Positions 47,434-58,943 are shown, numbered from the stretch's first letter. The stretch: 64,000 bases of DNA from Jiella sonneratiae (GCF_017353515.1 NZ_JAFMPY010000005.1:186001-250000), one strand, 5' to 3'. Program-made: numbers and translations. Notes: generated by a model not told the origin, from the sequence alone.

Positions 47434-47711
47434 TATTCGGCGGCCTCCGCGGGCGGCACGGCGCCGGGGGCCTTGGAGCCGCGGAGCATGCCTTTGATGC
47501 TGAGATCCTCATCCAGATCGGGCCAGTGAATACCCGAATACATCAGCTCGAGATTGTCGCGCTGTCGCTGAGATGCCGCCTGGAGCCGAGGGTACCACCA
47601 CAAGGGCGTGATGATTTCACGCCCATCGGCCAGCCGGACATGGAGACTGCTGGTGTCGCACCACGCCGCTTTCGGCTCTTCGGCATCCATCTCATTTTCC
47701 GAACTGGTCAT
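47433..47711 (-). CDS. DUF2442 domain protein
   Basis: About 92 residues. The DUF2442 signature is clear: RLADGREIITPLWWYPRLQ near 28-46 and SGIHWPDLDEDLSIKGMLRG near 62-81. The family is found next to DUF4160 in many bacteria, an arrangement often suggested to be a toxin-antitoxin-like pair. The ATG at 47711 is chosen; a GTG at 47720 adds three residues and overlaps the upstream gene by 29 nt. It is coupled to the hypothetical gene after it. Confidence 0.85.
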   Translation of the reverse strand: MTSSENEMDAEEPKAAWCDTSSLHVRLADGREIITPLWWYPRLQAASQRQRDNLELMYSGIHWPDLDEDLSIKGMLRGSKAPGAVPPAEAAE

Positions 47712-47928
47712 TCCAGACACCCAGCAGATGGACCTGCTGCTCCTTCGTCTTTTCGATCAGCGCCCGCAAGTCCTTTAAAGAATGGCCACGGTTGAACGCC
47801 ACGGAGAGATCGTGCAGCCAGATCTTGCATTCAGCCCCGTCCTTGAAAATGTGGACGTGCGCCGGTTCGATCGCGTCATAGGGATACCAGAAAAACCGAT
47901 ATCCACGCCACCTGAGAACCGTGGGCAC
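47692..47928 (-). CDS. DUF4160 domain protein
   Basis: A 78-residue DUF4160 protein: GYRFFWYPYDAIEPAHVHIF near 9-28 and CKIWLHDLSVAFNRGHSLKD near 34-53 carry the family pattern (the EPAHVHI and AECKIWL segments). Start GTG at 47928 with GGGGAGGA seven bases upstream, which is a very good site. It overlaps the DUF2442 gene by about 20 nt. First gene of the three-gene minus-strand group. Confidence 0.87.
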   Translation of the reverse strand: MPTVLRWRGYRFFWYPYDAIEPAHVHIFKDGAECKIWLHDLSVAFNRGHSLKDLRALIEKTKEQQVHLLGVWNDQFGK

Positions 47929-47994
47929 CTGTTCGTCCTCCCCGAAGCGTAGAGCCAGCTCGTCTTACTCGAGCTTTTCCCAGTCTCTTCACCA

Positions 47995-48561
47995 TCAGGC
48001 CAGCCGCCTGCGCCGCGTGAAGACATAAGCGACGATCCCCGCATGGATGGCGATCGCCACCGCGAGGCCGAAGAGGTGGTGGCCGATGCCGACGCCAGGG
48101 ACGGCCCCCACGACCAGCGCCCCCGCGATGCCGACCGGCAAGAACAGGACGATGGCCGTCGCGAGGCCGGGATTGTAGGACCGCAGCCGGATCGCCTGGC
48201 CGATATGGGCGAGCGCATTGACGAGGGTGAGGTACACGCCGATCAGGCCCCAGCCGATGCCGACGCCGAAGGCGAGCCAGATCGAGACGAGGTTGACGCC
48301 CCAGACGCCGGGGACGTTGATGACGAAGACCGCGGCGTCGTCGAGGACGGTCCTGCCCTTGCCGATCATGGCGTTGATGGCCGCTGCGAAGCGGCCATCG
48401 TCGTGTTCCTCGAACTGGTGGACCATGTAGACGGGCAGCTGCAGGAAGACGAGCGTCAGCGCCGCCGTCCATTCCGCCGCGATGATCGGCGTCAGAGCGA
48501 GGATCAGGAGCCCCGCCAGGAAGCCGCCATAGACCCAGTGCTCCACCAGACGCGTGACCAT
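47995..48561 (-). CDS. HXXEE domain membrane protein
   Basis: A 188-residue integral membrane protein with five to six hydrophobic helices. The HQFEE sequence near residue 48 (PVYMVHQFEEHDDGRF) is the HxxEE motif naming the family, whose function is not known. The conserved His and Glu residues in a membrane setting suggest a metal site. Its ATG shares a TAATG overlap with the glutathione transferase stop, so the two are coupled. Confidence 0.82.
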   Translation of the reverse strand: MVTRLVEHWVYGGFLAGLLILALTPIIAAEWTAALTLVFLQLPVYMVHQFEEHDDGRFAAAINAMIGKGRTVLDDAAVFVINVPGVWGVNLVSIWLAFGVGIGWGLIGVYLTLVNALAHIGQAIRLRSYNPGLATAIVLFLPVGIAGALVVGAVPGVGIGHHLFGLAVAIAIHAGIVAYVFTRRRRLA

Positions 48562-49478
48562 TAGCCCGCATCCCCGATCTTGTCCTGCGTCTTCGTCTCG
48601 AAGTCGCCGGCCTCGTGGCGCTCGCGGAGCTGCGTCGAAGGATCGCCGGAGACCGAATTGACCATCACGCCGCGCTTCACCGCCGCGCGCTCGCCGATCT
48701 GCCGGCGCCAGCGCTGGACGTTCTCGTATCCCTCGACCGAGAGGAAGTCGCCGGCGTCGTTGTAGGCCTGCTTGGCGGCGATGCGGCCGTACCAGGGCCA
48801 GGTCGCCATGTCGGCGATCGAATAGTCGGCGCCGGCGAGATATTCGTTGTCCGCCAGATGCCGGTCGAGGACGTCGAGCTGGCGCTTCACCTCCATGGCG
48901 TAGCGGTCGATCGCATACTGGATCTTCATCGGCGCATAGGCGTAGAAATGGCCGAAGCCGCCGCCGAGGAACGGGGCGGAGCCCATCTGCCAGAACAGCC
49001 AGTTCATCGCCTCGGTCCGGCCGCGGATGTCCGTCGGCAGGAAGGCGCCGAACTTGTCGGCGAGATAGGTCAGGATCGATCCCGATTCGAAGAGGCGCAG
49101 CGGCGCGCCGCCGTCCTTCGGCTTGTGGTCCATCAGGGCCGGGATCTTGGAGTTCGGATTGACACCGACGAAGCCGGAGCCGAACTGGGCGCCCTCGTTG
49201 ATGCGGATCAGCCAGGCGTCGTATTCGGCCTCGGCATGGCCGGCGGCGAGCAGCTCCTCGAGCATGATCGTCACCTTCTGGCCGTTCGGCGTCGCCAGCG
49301 AATAGAGCTGCAGCGGATGCCTGCCGACCGGCAGCTCCTTGTCGAACTGCGCGCCGGCGGTCGGCTTGTTGATCGAGGCGAAGGCGCCGCCGGACGGCGT
49401 GTCCGGACTCCAGACCTTCGGCGGCACGTAGCCGGCGGGGAAGTTGTTTTCGGGCGGGAACTTGGATTCGTCGGACAT
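48561..49478 (-). CDS. yghU: glutathione S-transferase, YghU type
   Basis: A 305-residue GST longer than the common 200-220 residues. The N-terminal extension (NNFPAGYVPPKVWSP) and the thioredoxin-fold part with LYSLATPNGQKVTIMLEEL near 58-76 and NPNSKIPALMDH near 107 match the YghU/YfcG disulfide-bond oxidoreductase group of Nu-class GSTs. The Thr/Asn before GQKVT would take the catalytic place. Possible roles: glutathionyl-disulfide reduction or peroxide detoxification. It is co-transcribed with the HXXEE protein. Confidence 0.9.
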   Translation of the reverse strand: MSDESKFPPENNFPAGYVPPKVWSPDTPSGGAFASINKPTAGAQFDKELPVGRHPLQLYSLATPNGQKVTIMLEELLAAGHAEAEYDAWLIRINEGAQFGSGFVGVNPNSKIPALMDHKPKDGGAPLRLFESGSILTYLADKFGAFLPTDIRGRTEAMNWLFWQMGSAPFLGGGFGHFYAYAPMKIQYAIDRYAMEVKRQLDVLDRHLADNEYLAGADYSIADMATWPWYGRIAAKQAYNDAGDFLSVEGYENVQRWRRQIGERAAVKRGVMVNSVSGDPSTQLRERHEAGDFETKTQDKIGDAG

Positions 49479-49600
49479 GATCGGATCGCTTTCGCGTGAA
49501 ATTGGCGGTCGAAAGGCGCCGCGCGCCGTCAGCGGAACATATCGACCCGCCCGCCGATGACGAGACTTGACGGATCGTTCGCGATTCGACGCCGTCCCTC

Positions 49601-49680
49601 ACGAGGGCCGATCACGAGGGCCGATCACGAGGGCCGATCACGAGGGCCGATCACGAGGGCCGGTCACGAGGGCCGGTCAC
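49601..49680. repeat. six tandem copies of a 13-bp unit at the 3' end of pccB
   Basis: Units of ACGAGGGCCGATC start at 49601, 49614, 49627 and 49640; the last two (49653, 49666) read ACGAGGGCCGGTC. The pccB stop (49677-49679, minus strand) falls in the end of the array, so the array forms the 3' flank of pccB and the upstream flank of yghU. Copies are nearly perfect, so the array is recent or actively maintained. There are no spacers. Confidence 0.95.
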
Positions 49681-51209
49681 AGGGGGATGTTGCCGTGCTT
49701 GCGGAGCGGCGCCGTCACCGCCTTGGTCTTCAGCATCTCGAAGGCCCGGATCACCCGCCGCCGCGTCGAATGCGGCATGATCACCTCGTCGACGAAGCCG
49801 CGCTGGGCGGCGATGAACGGATTGGCGAAGCGGTCCTCATACGCCTTGGTATGCTGGGCCAGCCTCTCGGCGTCGCCGGCATCCTTGCGGTGGATGATCT
49901 CCGCCGCGCCCTTCGCCCCCATCACCGCGATCTGGGCGCTCGGCCAGGCGTAGTTCACGTCGGCGCGGATGTGCTTCGACGCCATCACGTCGTAGGCGCC
50001 GCCATAGGCCTTGCGGGTGATGACGGTGACCTTCGGGACCGTCGCCTCGGCATAGGCGAAAAGCAGCTTCGCCCCGTGCTTGATGATGCCGCCGAGTTCC
50101 TGGGTGACGCCGGGCAGGAAGCCCGGCACGTCGACGAAGGTCAGGATCGGGATGTTGAAGGCGTCGCAGAAGCGCACGAAGCGGGCGGCCTTACGCGACG
50201 AATCGATGTCGAGGCAGCCGGCCAGCACCATCGGCTGGTTGGCGACGACGCCGACGGTCGAGCCGTTGAGCCTGACGAAGGCGGTGACGACGTTGGGCGC
50301 GAAGTCCTTCTGGATCTCGAAGACGTCGCCTTCGTCGGCGACCTTTCCGATCAGTTCGGCCATGTCGTAGGGCTTGTTGGGATTGTCTGGGACCAGCGTG
50401 TCGAGGGCGTGGTCGAGCCGCGCCGGATCGTCGAGGGTCTCGTAGACCGGCGGCTTCTCGCGGCACGACAGGGGCAGGAATGTGAACAGCCGGCGCATCT
50501 CGGCCAGCGCCTCGACGTCGTTGTCGAAGGCGCCGTCGGCGACCGAGCTCTTCTTCGAATGGGTCGAGGCGCCGCCGAGCTCCTCGGCGCTCACCACCTC
50601 GCCGGTGACGGTCTTCACCACGTCCGGGCCGGTGACGAACATGTAGCTGGTGTCGCGCACCATATAGACGAAGTCGGTCATCGCGGGCGAATAGACCGCG
50701 CCGCCGGCGCAGGGCCCCATGATGACGGAGATCTGCGGGATCACGCCCGACGCCTGGACGTTGCGCCAGAACACCTCGGCATAGCCGCCGAGCGAGGCGA
50801 CGCCCTCCTGGATGCGCGCGCCGCCGGAATCGTTGAGGCCGATCAGCGGCACGCCGTTCTGGACGGCAAGGTCCATGATCTTGCAGATCTTCTCGGCATG
50901 GGTCTCGGAAAGCGAGCCGCCGAACACCGTGAAGTCCTGGGAAAAGACGTAAGCCGGCCGCCCGTCGATGGTGCCCCAGCCGGTGACGACGCCGTCGCCG
51001 GGAATCTGCTGGGCCTCCATGCCGAAATCGGTCGAGCGATGCGTCTTGAAGGTGTCGTATTCCTCGAAGGAGCCCGGGTCGAGCAGCGCCTCGACGCGCT
51101 CGCGCGCGGTGAGCTTGCCCTTGGCGTGCTGGGCGTCGATCCGGGCCTGTCCGCCGCCGAGCCTGGCCTCGGCGCGGCGCGCTTCGAGCTTTTCGATGAT
51201 CTCGATCAT
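49677..51209 (-). CDS. pccB: propionyl-CoA carboxylase beta subunit
   Basis: The carboxyltransferase half of propionyl-CoA carboxylase, 510 residues. The crotonase-fold N- and C-domains are intact: [20 protein letters not shown] near 90-109, [15 protein letters not shown] near 122-136, [16 protein letters not shown] near 163-178 and [12 protein letters not shown] near 380, with the C-terminal [14 protein letters not shown] near 410. It is followed by the 13-bp repeat array. The yghU, HXXEE and DUF genes lie between it and pccA, all on the same strand, so pccA and pccB are probably expressed from separate promoters. Confidence 0.96.
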   Translation of the reverse strand: MIEIIEKLEARRAEARLGGGQARIDAQHAKGKLTARERVEALLDPGSFEEYDTFKTHRSTDFGMEAQQIPGDGVVTGWGTIDGRPAYVFSQDFTVFGGSLSETHAEKICKIMDLAVQNGVPLIGLNDSGGARIQEGVASLGGYAEVFWRNVQASGVIPQISVIMGPCAGGAVYSPAMTDFVYMVRDTSYMFVTGPDVVKTVTGEVVSAEELGGASTHSKKSSVADGAFDNDVEALAEMRRLFTFLPLSCREKPPVYETLDDPARLDHALDTLVPDNPNKPYDMAELIGKVADEGDVFEIQKDFAPNVVTAFVRLNGSTVGVVANQPMVLAGCLDIDSSRKAARFVRFCDAFNIPILTFVDVPGFLPGVTQELGGIIKHGAKLLFAYAEATVPKVTVITRKAYGGAYDVMASKHIRADVNYAWPSAQIAVMGAKGAAEIIHRKDAGDAERLAQHTKAYEDRFANPFIAAQRGFVDEVIMPHSTRRRVIRAFEMLKTKAVTAPLRKHGNIPL

Positions 51210-51573
51210 CAGGCGCGATCCCTTCCCTGCGGGGCGGCGGGGTGCGAGCCGCCACGCCGCGCCGTTCCGGTCCCGGCCGTCGCACGGCCATGGCTCCGGG
51301 TCGAAATCGCCTTGCCTGCCATCAATCCTCCCTCCGGTTCTCGGCGGCTGCCGCGCGGCACCCGCACGGCCCGTCGCCCGGGCGCCGCCCACCGCAGGAA
51401 TAATGGTCGGCGAAGGAAATTGCCAAGACCCGGCTCCGGGACGCAGGGCGACGGGGCTCAGGAGTTCAGTAACACTTTGAAGCCAATTTTCGCACATCGC
51501 GACGTTCGCCCGTGGCATGAAGGGGCATCGCCCGCCGCCCTGCCGCGGGCTCTCGGATTTACGGGGCTCGACC
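51210..51573. other. 364-bp divergent region between pccB and DUF4405 gene
   Basis: No gene seen. It must hold promoters for pccB (minus) and the DUF4405 gene (plus). An AT-richer patch with CAGTAACACTTTGAAGCC at about 51465-51485 is the likeliest promoter area for the plus-strand gene. No FNR-type box was found here. Confidence 0.4.
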
Positions 51574-52098
51574 ATGCCGAACCTTCTCAAGCGCTATGCC
51601 ACTCCCTTCGTGACGGGGCTTTTCGTCGTCTCGCTGATTTCCGGCATCGCGCTGTTCTTCCATACCGGACCCGGCGCGCTGCATCCGGTGCACGAGTGGC
51701 TCAGCATGGTGCTGATCCTGCCCTTCGTCCTGCATCTGTGGCGCAACTGGCGGGCCTTCTCGACCTATTTCCCGCGGGCGCCGATGGCCATCGCGCTCTG
51801 CGTCTCGGCCGTCGCGACGCTCGCCTTCTTCGTGCCGGCCGGCGGCGAGACGACGCGCGGCGGCCCGCCGCAGTTCGCCTTTGCCGAAACCGTCGTCGGC
51901 AACGGCACCCCGGCAAGCGTCGCGCCGGTGCTCGGCCTTTCGGTCGACGACGTGACGGCGCGGCTGCAGAAGGCCGGCTTCACCGACGTCGCGGCGGAAA
52001 AGCCGCTGGGCGCGATCGCCAACGCCTCCGGCCGTTCGACCGCCGACGTGCTGCGCGCCCTCTCCGGGTCGCCGGCGGCCGAAGGCGCGAACCGGTAG
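51574..52098 (+). CDS. DUF4405 domain membrane protein
   Basis: A 174-residue protein. Residues 1-95 carry three hydrophobic helices with several histidines ([17 protein letters not shown] and FVLHLWRNW), the pattern of the DUF4405 family, which resembles small b-type cytochrome membrane domains. The His residues may bind heme; this is inference. The C-terminal 75 residues are soluble and Ala-rich, with a repeated pattern ([20 protein letters not shown] and [18 protein letters not shown]) that looks like small helical subdomains. It lies upstream of the FNR box of the ATPase operon, on the same strand. Confidence 0.75.
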   Translation: MPNLLKRYATPFVTGLFVVSLISGIALFFHTGPGALHPVHEWLSMVLILPFVLHLWRNWRAFSTYFPRAPMAIALCVSAVATLAFFVPAGGETTRGGPPQFAFAETVVGNGTPASVAPVLGLSVDDVTARLQKAGFTDVAAEKPLGAIANASGRSTADVLRALSGSPAAEGANR

Positions 52099-52276
52099 CC
52101 GGGCGGCGGGTGACCCCCGCACCCCGCGGCGAATGCGTCGCGGGAGGCTGTCCCGTCGCGCCTGATCCTGCGGCTCTTCCCGGCCCCTGCCCCGGCACCG
52201 GCCCCGGTTCTGGCCCCGGTTCTGGTTCCGGCCGCCGTCGCGGATCCCGGCGCAAAGGCGGGCGGCGCCGGGCGAC

Positions 52277-52290
52277 TTGATCCGGATCAA
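52277..52290. promoter_or_regulatory. FNR/FixK box TTGATCCGGATCAA in front of the N-ATPase operon
   Basis: A perfect TTGAT-N4-ATCAA site centred at 52283.5. A -10-like TAGAAT lies at 52312-52317, so transcription would begin near 52324-52325, putting the box at about -41, the class II activation position. The ATPase beta-subunit ATG is at 52384. This predicts activation of the operon at low oxygen by an FNR/FixK-type protein. Confidence 0.8.
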
Positions 52291-52314
52291 GGCCGGGTGG
52301 TCCGGTCGGCTTAG

Positions 52315-54244
<1,930 letters not shown>

Positions 54245-54248
<4 letters not shown>

Positions 54249-54574
54249 GCGAGGACCCGCGCCGCGATCCGCCCGGGCCCGGGACCGCCGGGCCGGAGCC
54301 GGACGAAACGCCGGACCGCCTGGCCGACACCGTCCGCGTCCGCGCCGAGCGGCATCGCCGCTGGCGCGAGGAGGGCGAGCCGGCGATCGCCCATCGCCTC
54401 GCCCAGATCGGCGTCCTCGGCTGGATCGTCGTCACGCCGATACTGATCGGCCTGTTCCTCGGCCGCTGGCTCGATCGGGCGGCAGGGACCGGCCTCACCT
54501 TCGCGGGCGCGCTTTTGATGGTCGGAGCCGGCCTCGGCGCCTGGTCCGCCTGGAAATGGATGAACCACGCATGA
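54245..54574 (+). CDS. atpQ: N-type ATPase accessory membrane protein AtpQ (AtpI-like)
   Basis: A 109-residue protein with a long hydrophilic N-terminus (about 45 residues, Asp-, Glu-, Pro- and Arg-rich) and two transmembrane helices (IGVLGWIVVTPILIGLFLG and LTFAGALLMVGAGLGAW). This is the AtpI-type layout and AtpQ's place in N-ATPase operons, where it is thought to help magnesium uptake or c-ring assembly. GTG start, overlapping atpC by 4 nt. Confidence 0.85.
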
Positions 54575-54864
54575 GCATCGCTTCCCCTGTCTGGATCGAA
54601 ATTGCCGAAAGCGCCGCCCTCCTCGTCGCCGGGACCGGACTCGGCGTCCTGCATTTCGGCGCGCTCTGGCGGCAGGCGCAGGCGCTGGCGGCGGGCGACG
54701 CGCCGATCCGTGCCGCCGGGGCCGCGGCCCTGCGCTTTCTCGCGCTCGTCGCCGGCCTTGCCGCGGCGGCCATGCTCGGCGCAGCGGCGCTGCTGGCGCT
54801 TGCCGCCGGCGTCCTGATCGGCCGCGCCTTGGTGATGCGGCGGGTGGAAGGGGCGGCCCGGTGA
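54571..54864 (+). CDS. atpR: N-type ATPase accessory membrane protein AtpR
   Basis: A 97-residue protein with three hydrophobic helices and conserved-type Arg in the middle (GAAALRFLALVAGL) and at the end (IGRALVMRRVEG). It occupies the atpR position of N-ATPase operons, between atpQ and atpB. AtpR is reported to take part in c-ring assembly. The ATG at 54571 overlaps the atpQ stop as ATGA, which I prefer over an in-frame start 15 nt upstream. Confidence 0.85.
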   Translation: MSIASPVWIEIAESAALLVAGTGLGVLHFGALWRQAQALAAGDAPIRAAGAAALRFLALVAGLAAAAMLGAAALLALAAGVLIGRALVMRRVEGAAR

Positions 54865-55553
54865 AGACGCCGCTTTCCACCGAGCCCCTGTTCACCCTCG
54901 GCCCGGTCGCGATCTCCGAGCCGGTCGTCGTGACATGGGCGCTGATGGCGCTCCTGACGCTCGGCTGCCTTCTCCTGACGCGGCGGCTGTCGCTGCAGCC
55001 CTCCGGACTGCAGGCGGCGCTCGAAACCGTGGTCGAGGCGATCGACGGCCAGATCCGCGACGTCATGGGCGCCGAGCCCGGCCCCTATCGCTCCTTCGTC
55101 GGCACGCTCTTCGTCTTCATCCTTCTCGCCAACTGGTCTTCGCTGGTGCCCGGGGTGGAGCCACCGACCGCGCATCTGGAGACCGACGCGGCGCTGGCCG
55201 TCCTCGTCTTCTTCGCCGTCATCGTCTTCGGCATCCGGGCGAACGGCGTCGTCGGCTATCTGAAGAGCTTCGCGGCGCCCGCGATCTTCATGTTCCCGCT
55301 CAATCTCGTCGAGACCGTCACCCGCTCGCTCTCCCTTCTCGTCCGCCTCTTCGGCAACGTGATGAGCGGCGTCTTCGTCGTCGGCATCGTGCTGTCGCTC
55401 GCCGGGCTGTTCGTGCCGATCCCGCTGATGGCTCTCGATCTCCTGACCGGCGCCGTCCAGGCCTACATCTTCGCGGTTCTCGCCGCCGTCTTCATCGCCG
55501 GAACGGTCGCCGAAGGGCGGCCGCACGGCGCCCCGTCTCCCGAAGCATCATAA
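54861..55553 (+). CDS. atpB: N-type ATPase subunit a (Fo)
   Basis: A 230-residue Fo subunit a with about five to six membrane helices. The proton/ion-path arginine lies in SLSLLVRLFGNVMSGV near 155 (RLFGNVMSG motif) and the last helices hold VQAYIFAVLAAVFIAG near 205. Start GTG, overlapping atpR by 4 nt. The a-subunit arginine and the c-subunit glutamate are both kept, so the pump is likely functional. Confidence 0.93.
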   Translation: MKTPLSTEPLFTLGPVAISEPVVVTWALMALLTLGCLLLTRRLSLQPSGLQAALETVVEAIDGQIRDVMGAEPGPYRSFVGTLFVFILLANWSSLVPGVEPPTAHLETDAALAVLVFFAVIVFGIRANGVVGYLKSFAAPAIFMFPLNLVETVTRSLSLLVRLFGNVMSGVFVVGIVLSLAGLFVPIPLMALDLLTGAVQAYIFAVLAAVFIAGTVAEGRPHGAPSPEAS

Positions 55554-55564
55554 AGGACCACGCC

Positions 55565-55807
55565 ATGAACTGGCTCGCCCTCGCCAGCATACTGGGTGCC
55601 GCCTTCGCCGTCGCCTTCGGGGCGATCGGCCCGGCGCTCGCGGAAGGGCGCGCCGTCGCGGCCGCGCTCGACGCCATCGCCCGCCAGCCGGAGGCCGCCT
55701 CGACCATCTCGCGGACCCTCTTCGTCGGCCTCGCCATGATCGAGACGATGGCGATCTACTGCCTCGTGGTGGCGCTGCTCCTGCTCTTCGCCAACCCGCT
55801 GGTCTGA
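55565..55807 (+). CDS. atpE: N-type ATPase subunit c (Fo rotor)
   Basis: An 80-residue helical hairpin. Helix 1 has Gly-rich GAIGPALAEGRAV with Glu27; helix 2 has the ion-carrying Glu60 in GLAMIETMAIYCLV with Thr61 and Tyr65 after it. In Na+-binding c-rings a Gln or Glu in helix 1, the helix-2 Glu, the next Ser/Thr and a Tyr line the site, so this c-subunit is compatible with Na+; but N-ATPase c-rings have also been reported to carry H+, so ion choice is open. ATG at 55565 behind AAAGGACC. Confidence 0.95.
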   Translation: MNWLALASILGAAFAVAFGAIGPALAEGRAVAAALDAIARQPEAASTISRTLFVGLAMIETMAIYCLVVALLLLFANPLV

Positions 55808-55814
55808 GACGGCG

Positions 55815-56558
55815 ATGACCCTCGACTGGTGGACCTTCGGCTTCCAGACCGTCAACGTCCTGATCCTCGTCTGGCTGCTTTCCCGCTTCTTCTTCAAACC
55901 GCTGGCGGCGATGATCGCCGCCCGGCGGCAGGCCGCCGCCGCCATGCTCGCCGAGGCCGACGCCGCCCGCCGCAAGGCGGTCGACGCTGCCGCGGCGATC
56001 GAGACGACGCGGGCGGGCTTTGCCGGCGAACGCGCCGGCATCCTCGATGAGGCGCGGACCGAGGCCGAGGCGCTGCGCCAGGAGATCCTCGCAAAGGCGA
56101 AGGCCGAGGCGGCGAAGACCGAGAGCGACGCCGAAGCCGCCATCGCCGGCAGGGTCGACGCCCAGAGGCGGGCGTTCGAAGAGGAGGCCGCGCGGCTTGC
56201 CGTCGACATCGCGGCGAAGCTTCTCGGCCGCATCCGGGCGCCGGCGCTGAGCGGCGCCTTTCTCGACGCGCTCGTCGAGGCGGTCGCGGGGCTGCCCGAG
56301 AGCGAGCGCCGGGCGATCGCCGCCAACGGCGCGCATTTTACCGCCGTCAGCCCCGCGCCGCTCGATGCCGAGGAACGGACCCGCTGCCGCGACCGGCTCG
56401 CGCAGGTTCTCGGCCGTGCCCCGGCGCTCGATTTCGCCACCGATCCGGGGCTGATCGCCGGCCTCGAACTGAAGGGCGAGCATCTGACCGTCGCCAACAG
56501 CTGGCGCGCCGATCTCGACGCCGTGCGCGCCGAACTCGCCCGCTCGAAGGACCGGTGA
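55815..56558 (+). CDS. atpF: N-type ATPase subunit b, with a delta-like C-terminal domain
   Basis: A 247-residue stator subunit, much longer than the ~156-residue E. coli b. Residues about 5-30 form the single membrane helix ([18 protein letters not shown]), 35-130 a long charged Ala/Glu/Arg coiled coil, and 140-247 a compact domain. Its end, [20 protein letters not shown], resembles the C-terminal beta segment of delta/OSCP subunits. No separate atpH (delta) gene exists in the operon, so b may carry the missing function. It overlaps atpA by 4 nt (GTGA). Confidence 0.9.
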   Translation: MTLDWWTFGFQTVNVLILVWLLSRFFFKPLAAMIAARRQAAAAMLAEADAARRKAVDAAAAIETTRAGFAGERAGILDEARTEAEALRQEILAKAKAEAAKTESDAEAAIAGRVDAQRRAFEEEAARLAVDIAAKLLGRIRAPALSGAFLDALVEAVAGLPESERRAIAANGAHFTAVSPAPLDAEERTRCRDRLAQVLGRAPALDFATDPGLIAGLELKGEHLTVANSWRADLDAVRAELARSKDR

Positions 56559-58108
56559 CCATGGCGAGCGGAACGGCGGAGACCGCGGGCGCGGCGGACT
56601 GGGCGAAGCGGGCGAGACGACGCCTCGGCGCGGCCGGGATCGGCGCCAGGGCGCGGCAGATGGGGCGGGTGGAGGAGATCGGCGACGGCATCGCCATGAT
56701 CTCGGGGCTGGCGGAGGCGCGGCTCGACGAGCTTCTGGATTTCGGCGGCGGCCGCTTCGGCTTCGCGAAGGTGCTCGAGGAGGAGAGGATCGGCTGCGTT
56801 CTGCTCGACGCCGGCGCCGGCGTCGAAGCGGGAGATGCGGTGTGGGGGACCGGCGACGTGGTGCGCGTGCCGGTGGGCGAGGGGCTGCTCGGCCGCGTCG
56901 TCGATCCGCTCGGCCGGCCGCTGGACGGCAAGGGCGAAATCGCCGCATCAAGCTTCGCGCCGATCGAGCGGCCCGCCCCGGCGATCACCGAGCGCGACGC
57001 TGTCACGCGGCCGGTCCAGACCGGGACGCTGGTGCTCGACGCCCTGTTCGCCCTCGGCCGGGGGCAGCGCGAGCTGATCATCGGCGACCGCGCCACCGGC
57101 AAGACCACCGTCGCGGTCGATGCGATCGTCGCCCAGAAGGCCAGCGACATGATCTCGGTCTATGTCGCGATCGGCCAGAAGAGCGGCAATGTCCGGCGGG
57201 TGATCGAGGCCCTGCACGACCACGGCGCGCCGGAGCGCACGATCGTCGTCGTCGCGAGCCCCTCCGACGCGCCGGGCCTGCAATGGATCGCGCCATTCGC
57301 CGGCATGACCATCGCCGAACATTTCCGCGACCGCGGCCAGGATGCGCTGATCGTCCTCGACGACCTCACCAAGCACGCCGCGACCCATCGCGAGATCGCG
57401 CTTCTGACCCGCCAGTCGCCGGGCCGGGAGGCCTATCCGGGCGACGTCTTCTACGTCCATGCCCGGCTTCTGGAACGGGCCGCGATGCTCTCGAAGGAAA
57501 GGGGCGGCGGTTCGCTGACGGCGCTTCCCATCGCCGAGACGGACGCCGGCAATCTCTCGGCCTACATCCCGACCAACCTGATCTCGATCACCGACGGCCA
57601 GATCGTGCTCGACGCCAGGCTGTTCAACGAGGGGCAGAAGCCGGCGATCGACGTCGGCACCAGCGTTTCGCGCGTCGGCGGCAAGACCCAGGCGAAGGCG
57701 CTGCGCGAGGCCGCCTCCACCATGCGCCTCGACTATGCGCAGTTTCTGGAGCTTGAAATGTTCACCCGCTTCGGCGGGCTGGCGGATGCGCGGGTGAAGG
57801 ACCGCCTGAAACGCGGCGCGCGGATCCGCGCGATCCTCGGCCAGCGTCCGTTGCGGCCCTACCGGCTCGCCGCGGAGGTGGCGCTGGCGACGGCGGTGCA
57901 GTCCGGCATCGCCGACGCCGTCCCGCTCGACCGGCTGGCCGCCTTCGTCGAGGCGGTCGGCAGCCGGATCGAGGCGGAGGCCCCGGCCTTGGTCGCGCGG
58001 ATCGAAACCGGGGGCGAGCTGGACGGCGAGGGCCGGCAGGCGTTGCGGGCATGGCTCGCCGGGCTTTCCGGGACGTTTTCCGGCAAGGAGCGGGCGGCGG
58101 ATGAGTGA
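56555..58108 (+). CDS. atpA: N-type ATPase alpha subunit
   Basis: A 517-residue regulatory F1 subunit: N-terminal region, beta-barrel ([20 protein letters not shown] near 45), nucleotide domain with P-loop [13 protein letters not shown] near 172-184, and [19 protein letters not shown] near 200. The standard N-terminal segment that binds delta in other F1 enzymes is replaced by [20 protein letters not shown], consistent with the lack of a stand-alone delta. The GTG at 56555 overlaps atpF by GTGA; an ATG at 56561 is also possible. Confidence 0.94.
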   Translation: MTMASGTAETAGAADWAKRARRRLGAAGIGARARQMGRVEEIGDGIAMISGLAEARLDELLDFGGGRFGFAKVLEEERIGCVLLDAGAGVEAGDAVWGTGDVVRVPVGEGLLGRVVDPLGRPLDGKGEIAASSFAPIERPAPAITERDAVTRPVQTGTLVLDALFALGRGQRELIIGDRATGKTTVAVDAIVAQKASDMISVYVAIGQKSGNVRRVIEALHDHGAPERTIVVVASPSDAPGLQWIAPFAGMTIAEHFRDRGQDALIVLDDLTKHAATHREIALLTRQSPGREAYPGDVFYVHARLLERAAMLSKERGGGSLTALPIAETDAGNLSAYIPTNLISITDGQIVLDARLFNEGQKPAIDVGTSVSRVGGKTQAKALREAASTMRLDYAQFLELEMFTRFGGLADARVKDRLKRGARIRAILGQRPLRPYRLAAEVALATAVQSGIADAVPLDRLAAFVEAVGSRIEAEAPALVARIETGGELDGEGRQALRAWLAGLSGTFSGKERAADE

Positions 58109-58943
58109 GCGCCTCTCCGACGTCGCCGCGAGGATCGAAGGCGTCCGCCAGCTCGGAAGCGTCGTCAGCGCCATGCGCGGCATTGCCGGCGCCCGCATCC
58201 AGAAGGCGCGGGAGGAGCTGAAGGCCGTCGACGCCTATGCCGCGATCGTCGAAGCGGCGCTCGGCCGCTCGCTGGCTCTCCTGCCGCGGCCGGCGCCGGG
58301 GAGCGGCGCGGCCGAAGGCCGCACGGTGCTGATCGTCTTCGCCGGCGAGCAGGGTTTTGCCGGGGCGTTTTCCCAAAAGGTGCTGACGGCGATCGCGGGC
58401 GACGACGGGCCGGTCTTCCTCGTCGGCTCGCGGGGCGCCGCGCATGCCGCCGAGCGGGGCATCGCGATTGCCTGGCAGCGGGCGATGCCCGCGCGGTCCG
58501 ACGGCATTCCCAAGCTTGCCAGCGACCTCGTCGACGCGCTCTATCCCGACATCGCCGCCGGCCGGACGGGCGCCGTCGACACCGTCTATTGCGAGGCGTC
58601 GCGGGCGGGCGATCTGTCGATCCTGCGTCGCCGGCTGCTTCCTCTCGATCCGGACGTTCCCGGCGCCGCCGACGAAGCCGTCGAGCCGCTCCGCAACCTG
58701 CCGCCGGAAACCCTCGTCGCGGAGATCACCGCGGAGTTTCTGCACGCCCGGCTGATGCGCGCCGCGCTGCACGCCTTCGTCGCCGAAAACCAGGCGCGGA
58801 TGAGTGCCATGGCCGCTGCCCGGCGCGACGTCGACCGGCGCCTCGCAGAACTCGGGGCAGCCTTTCGCCAGGTTCGTCAGGAGGCGATCACCGCCGAGAT
58901 CATCGAGCTGGCCACCGGCACGGCGGCCAGCTCCTCGGCTTGA
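58101..58943 (+). CDS. atpG: N-type ATPase gamma subunit
   Basis: A 280-residue central-shaft subunit with N- and C-terminal helices that form the coiled coil ([20 protein letters not shown] at the start; [20 protein letters not shown] at the end) and a shortened middle domain. Sequence in the middle (PSLPPG-free, [15 protein letters not shown] near 80) follows the family's Rossmann-like part. Last gene of the nine-gene operon; the 18 bp that follow separate it from the convergent MaoC-FabI gene, with no room for a strong terminator. Confidence 0.92.
   Translation: MSERLSDVAARIEGVRQLGSVVSAMRGIAGARIQKAREELKAVDAYAAIVEAALGRSLALLPRPAPGSGAAEGRTVLIVFAGEQGFAGAFSQKVLTAIAGDDGPVFLVGSRGAAHAAERGIAIAWQRAMPARSDGIPKLASDLVDALYPDIAAGRTGAVDTVYCEASRAGDLSILRRRLLPLDPDVPGAADEAVEPLRNLPPETLVAEITAEFLHARLMRAALHAFVAENQARMSAMAAARRDVDRRLAELGAAFRQVRQEAITAEIIELATGTAASSSA

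Noticed and set aside
49601-49680. Short regular repeats as a possible CRISPR array
   Set aside because: The unit is 13 bp, head-to-tail with no spacers, and no cas gene is near.
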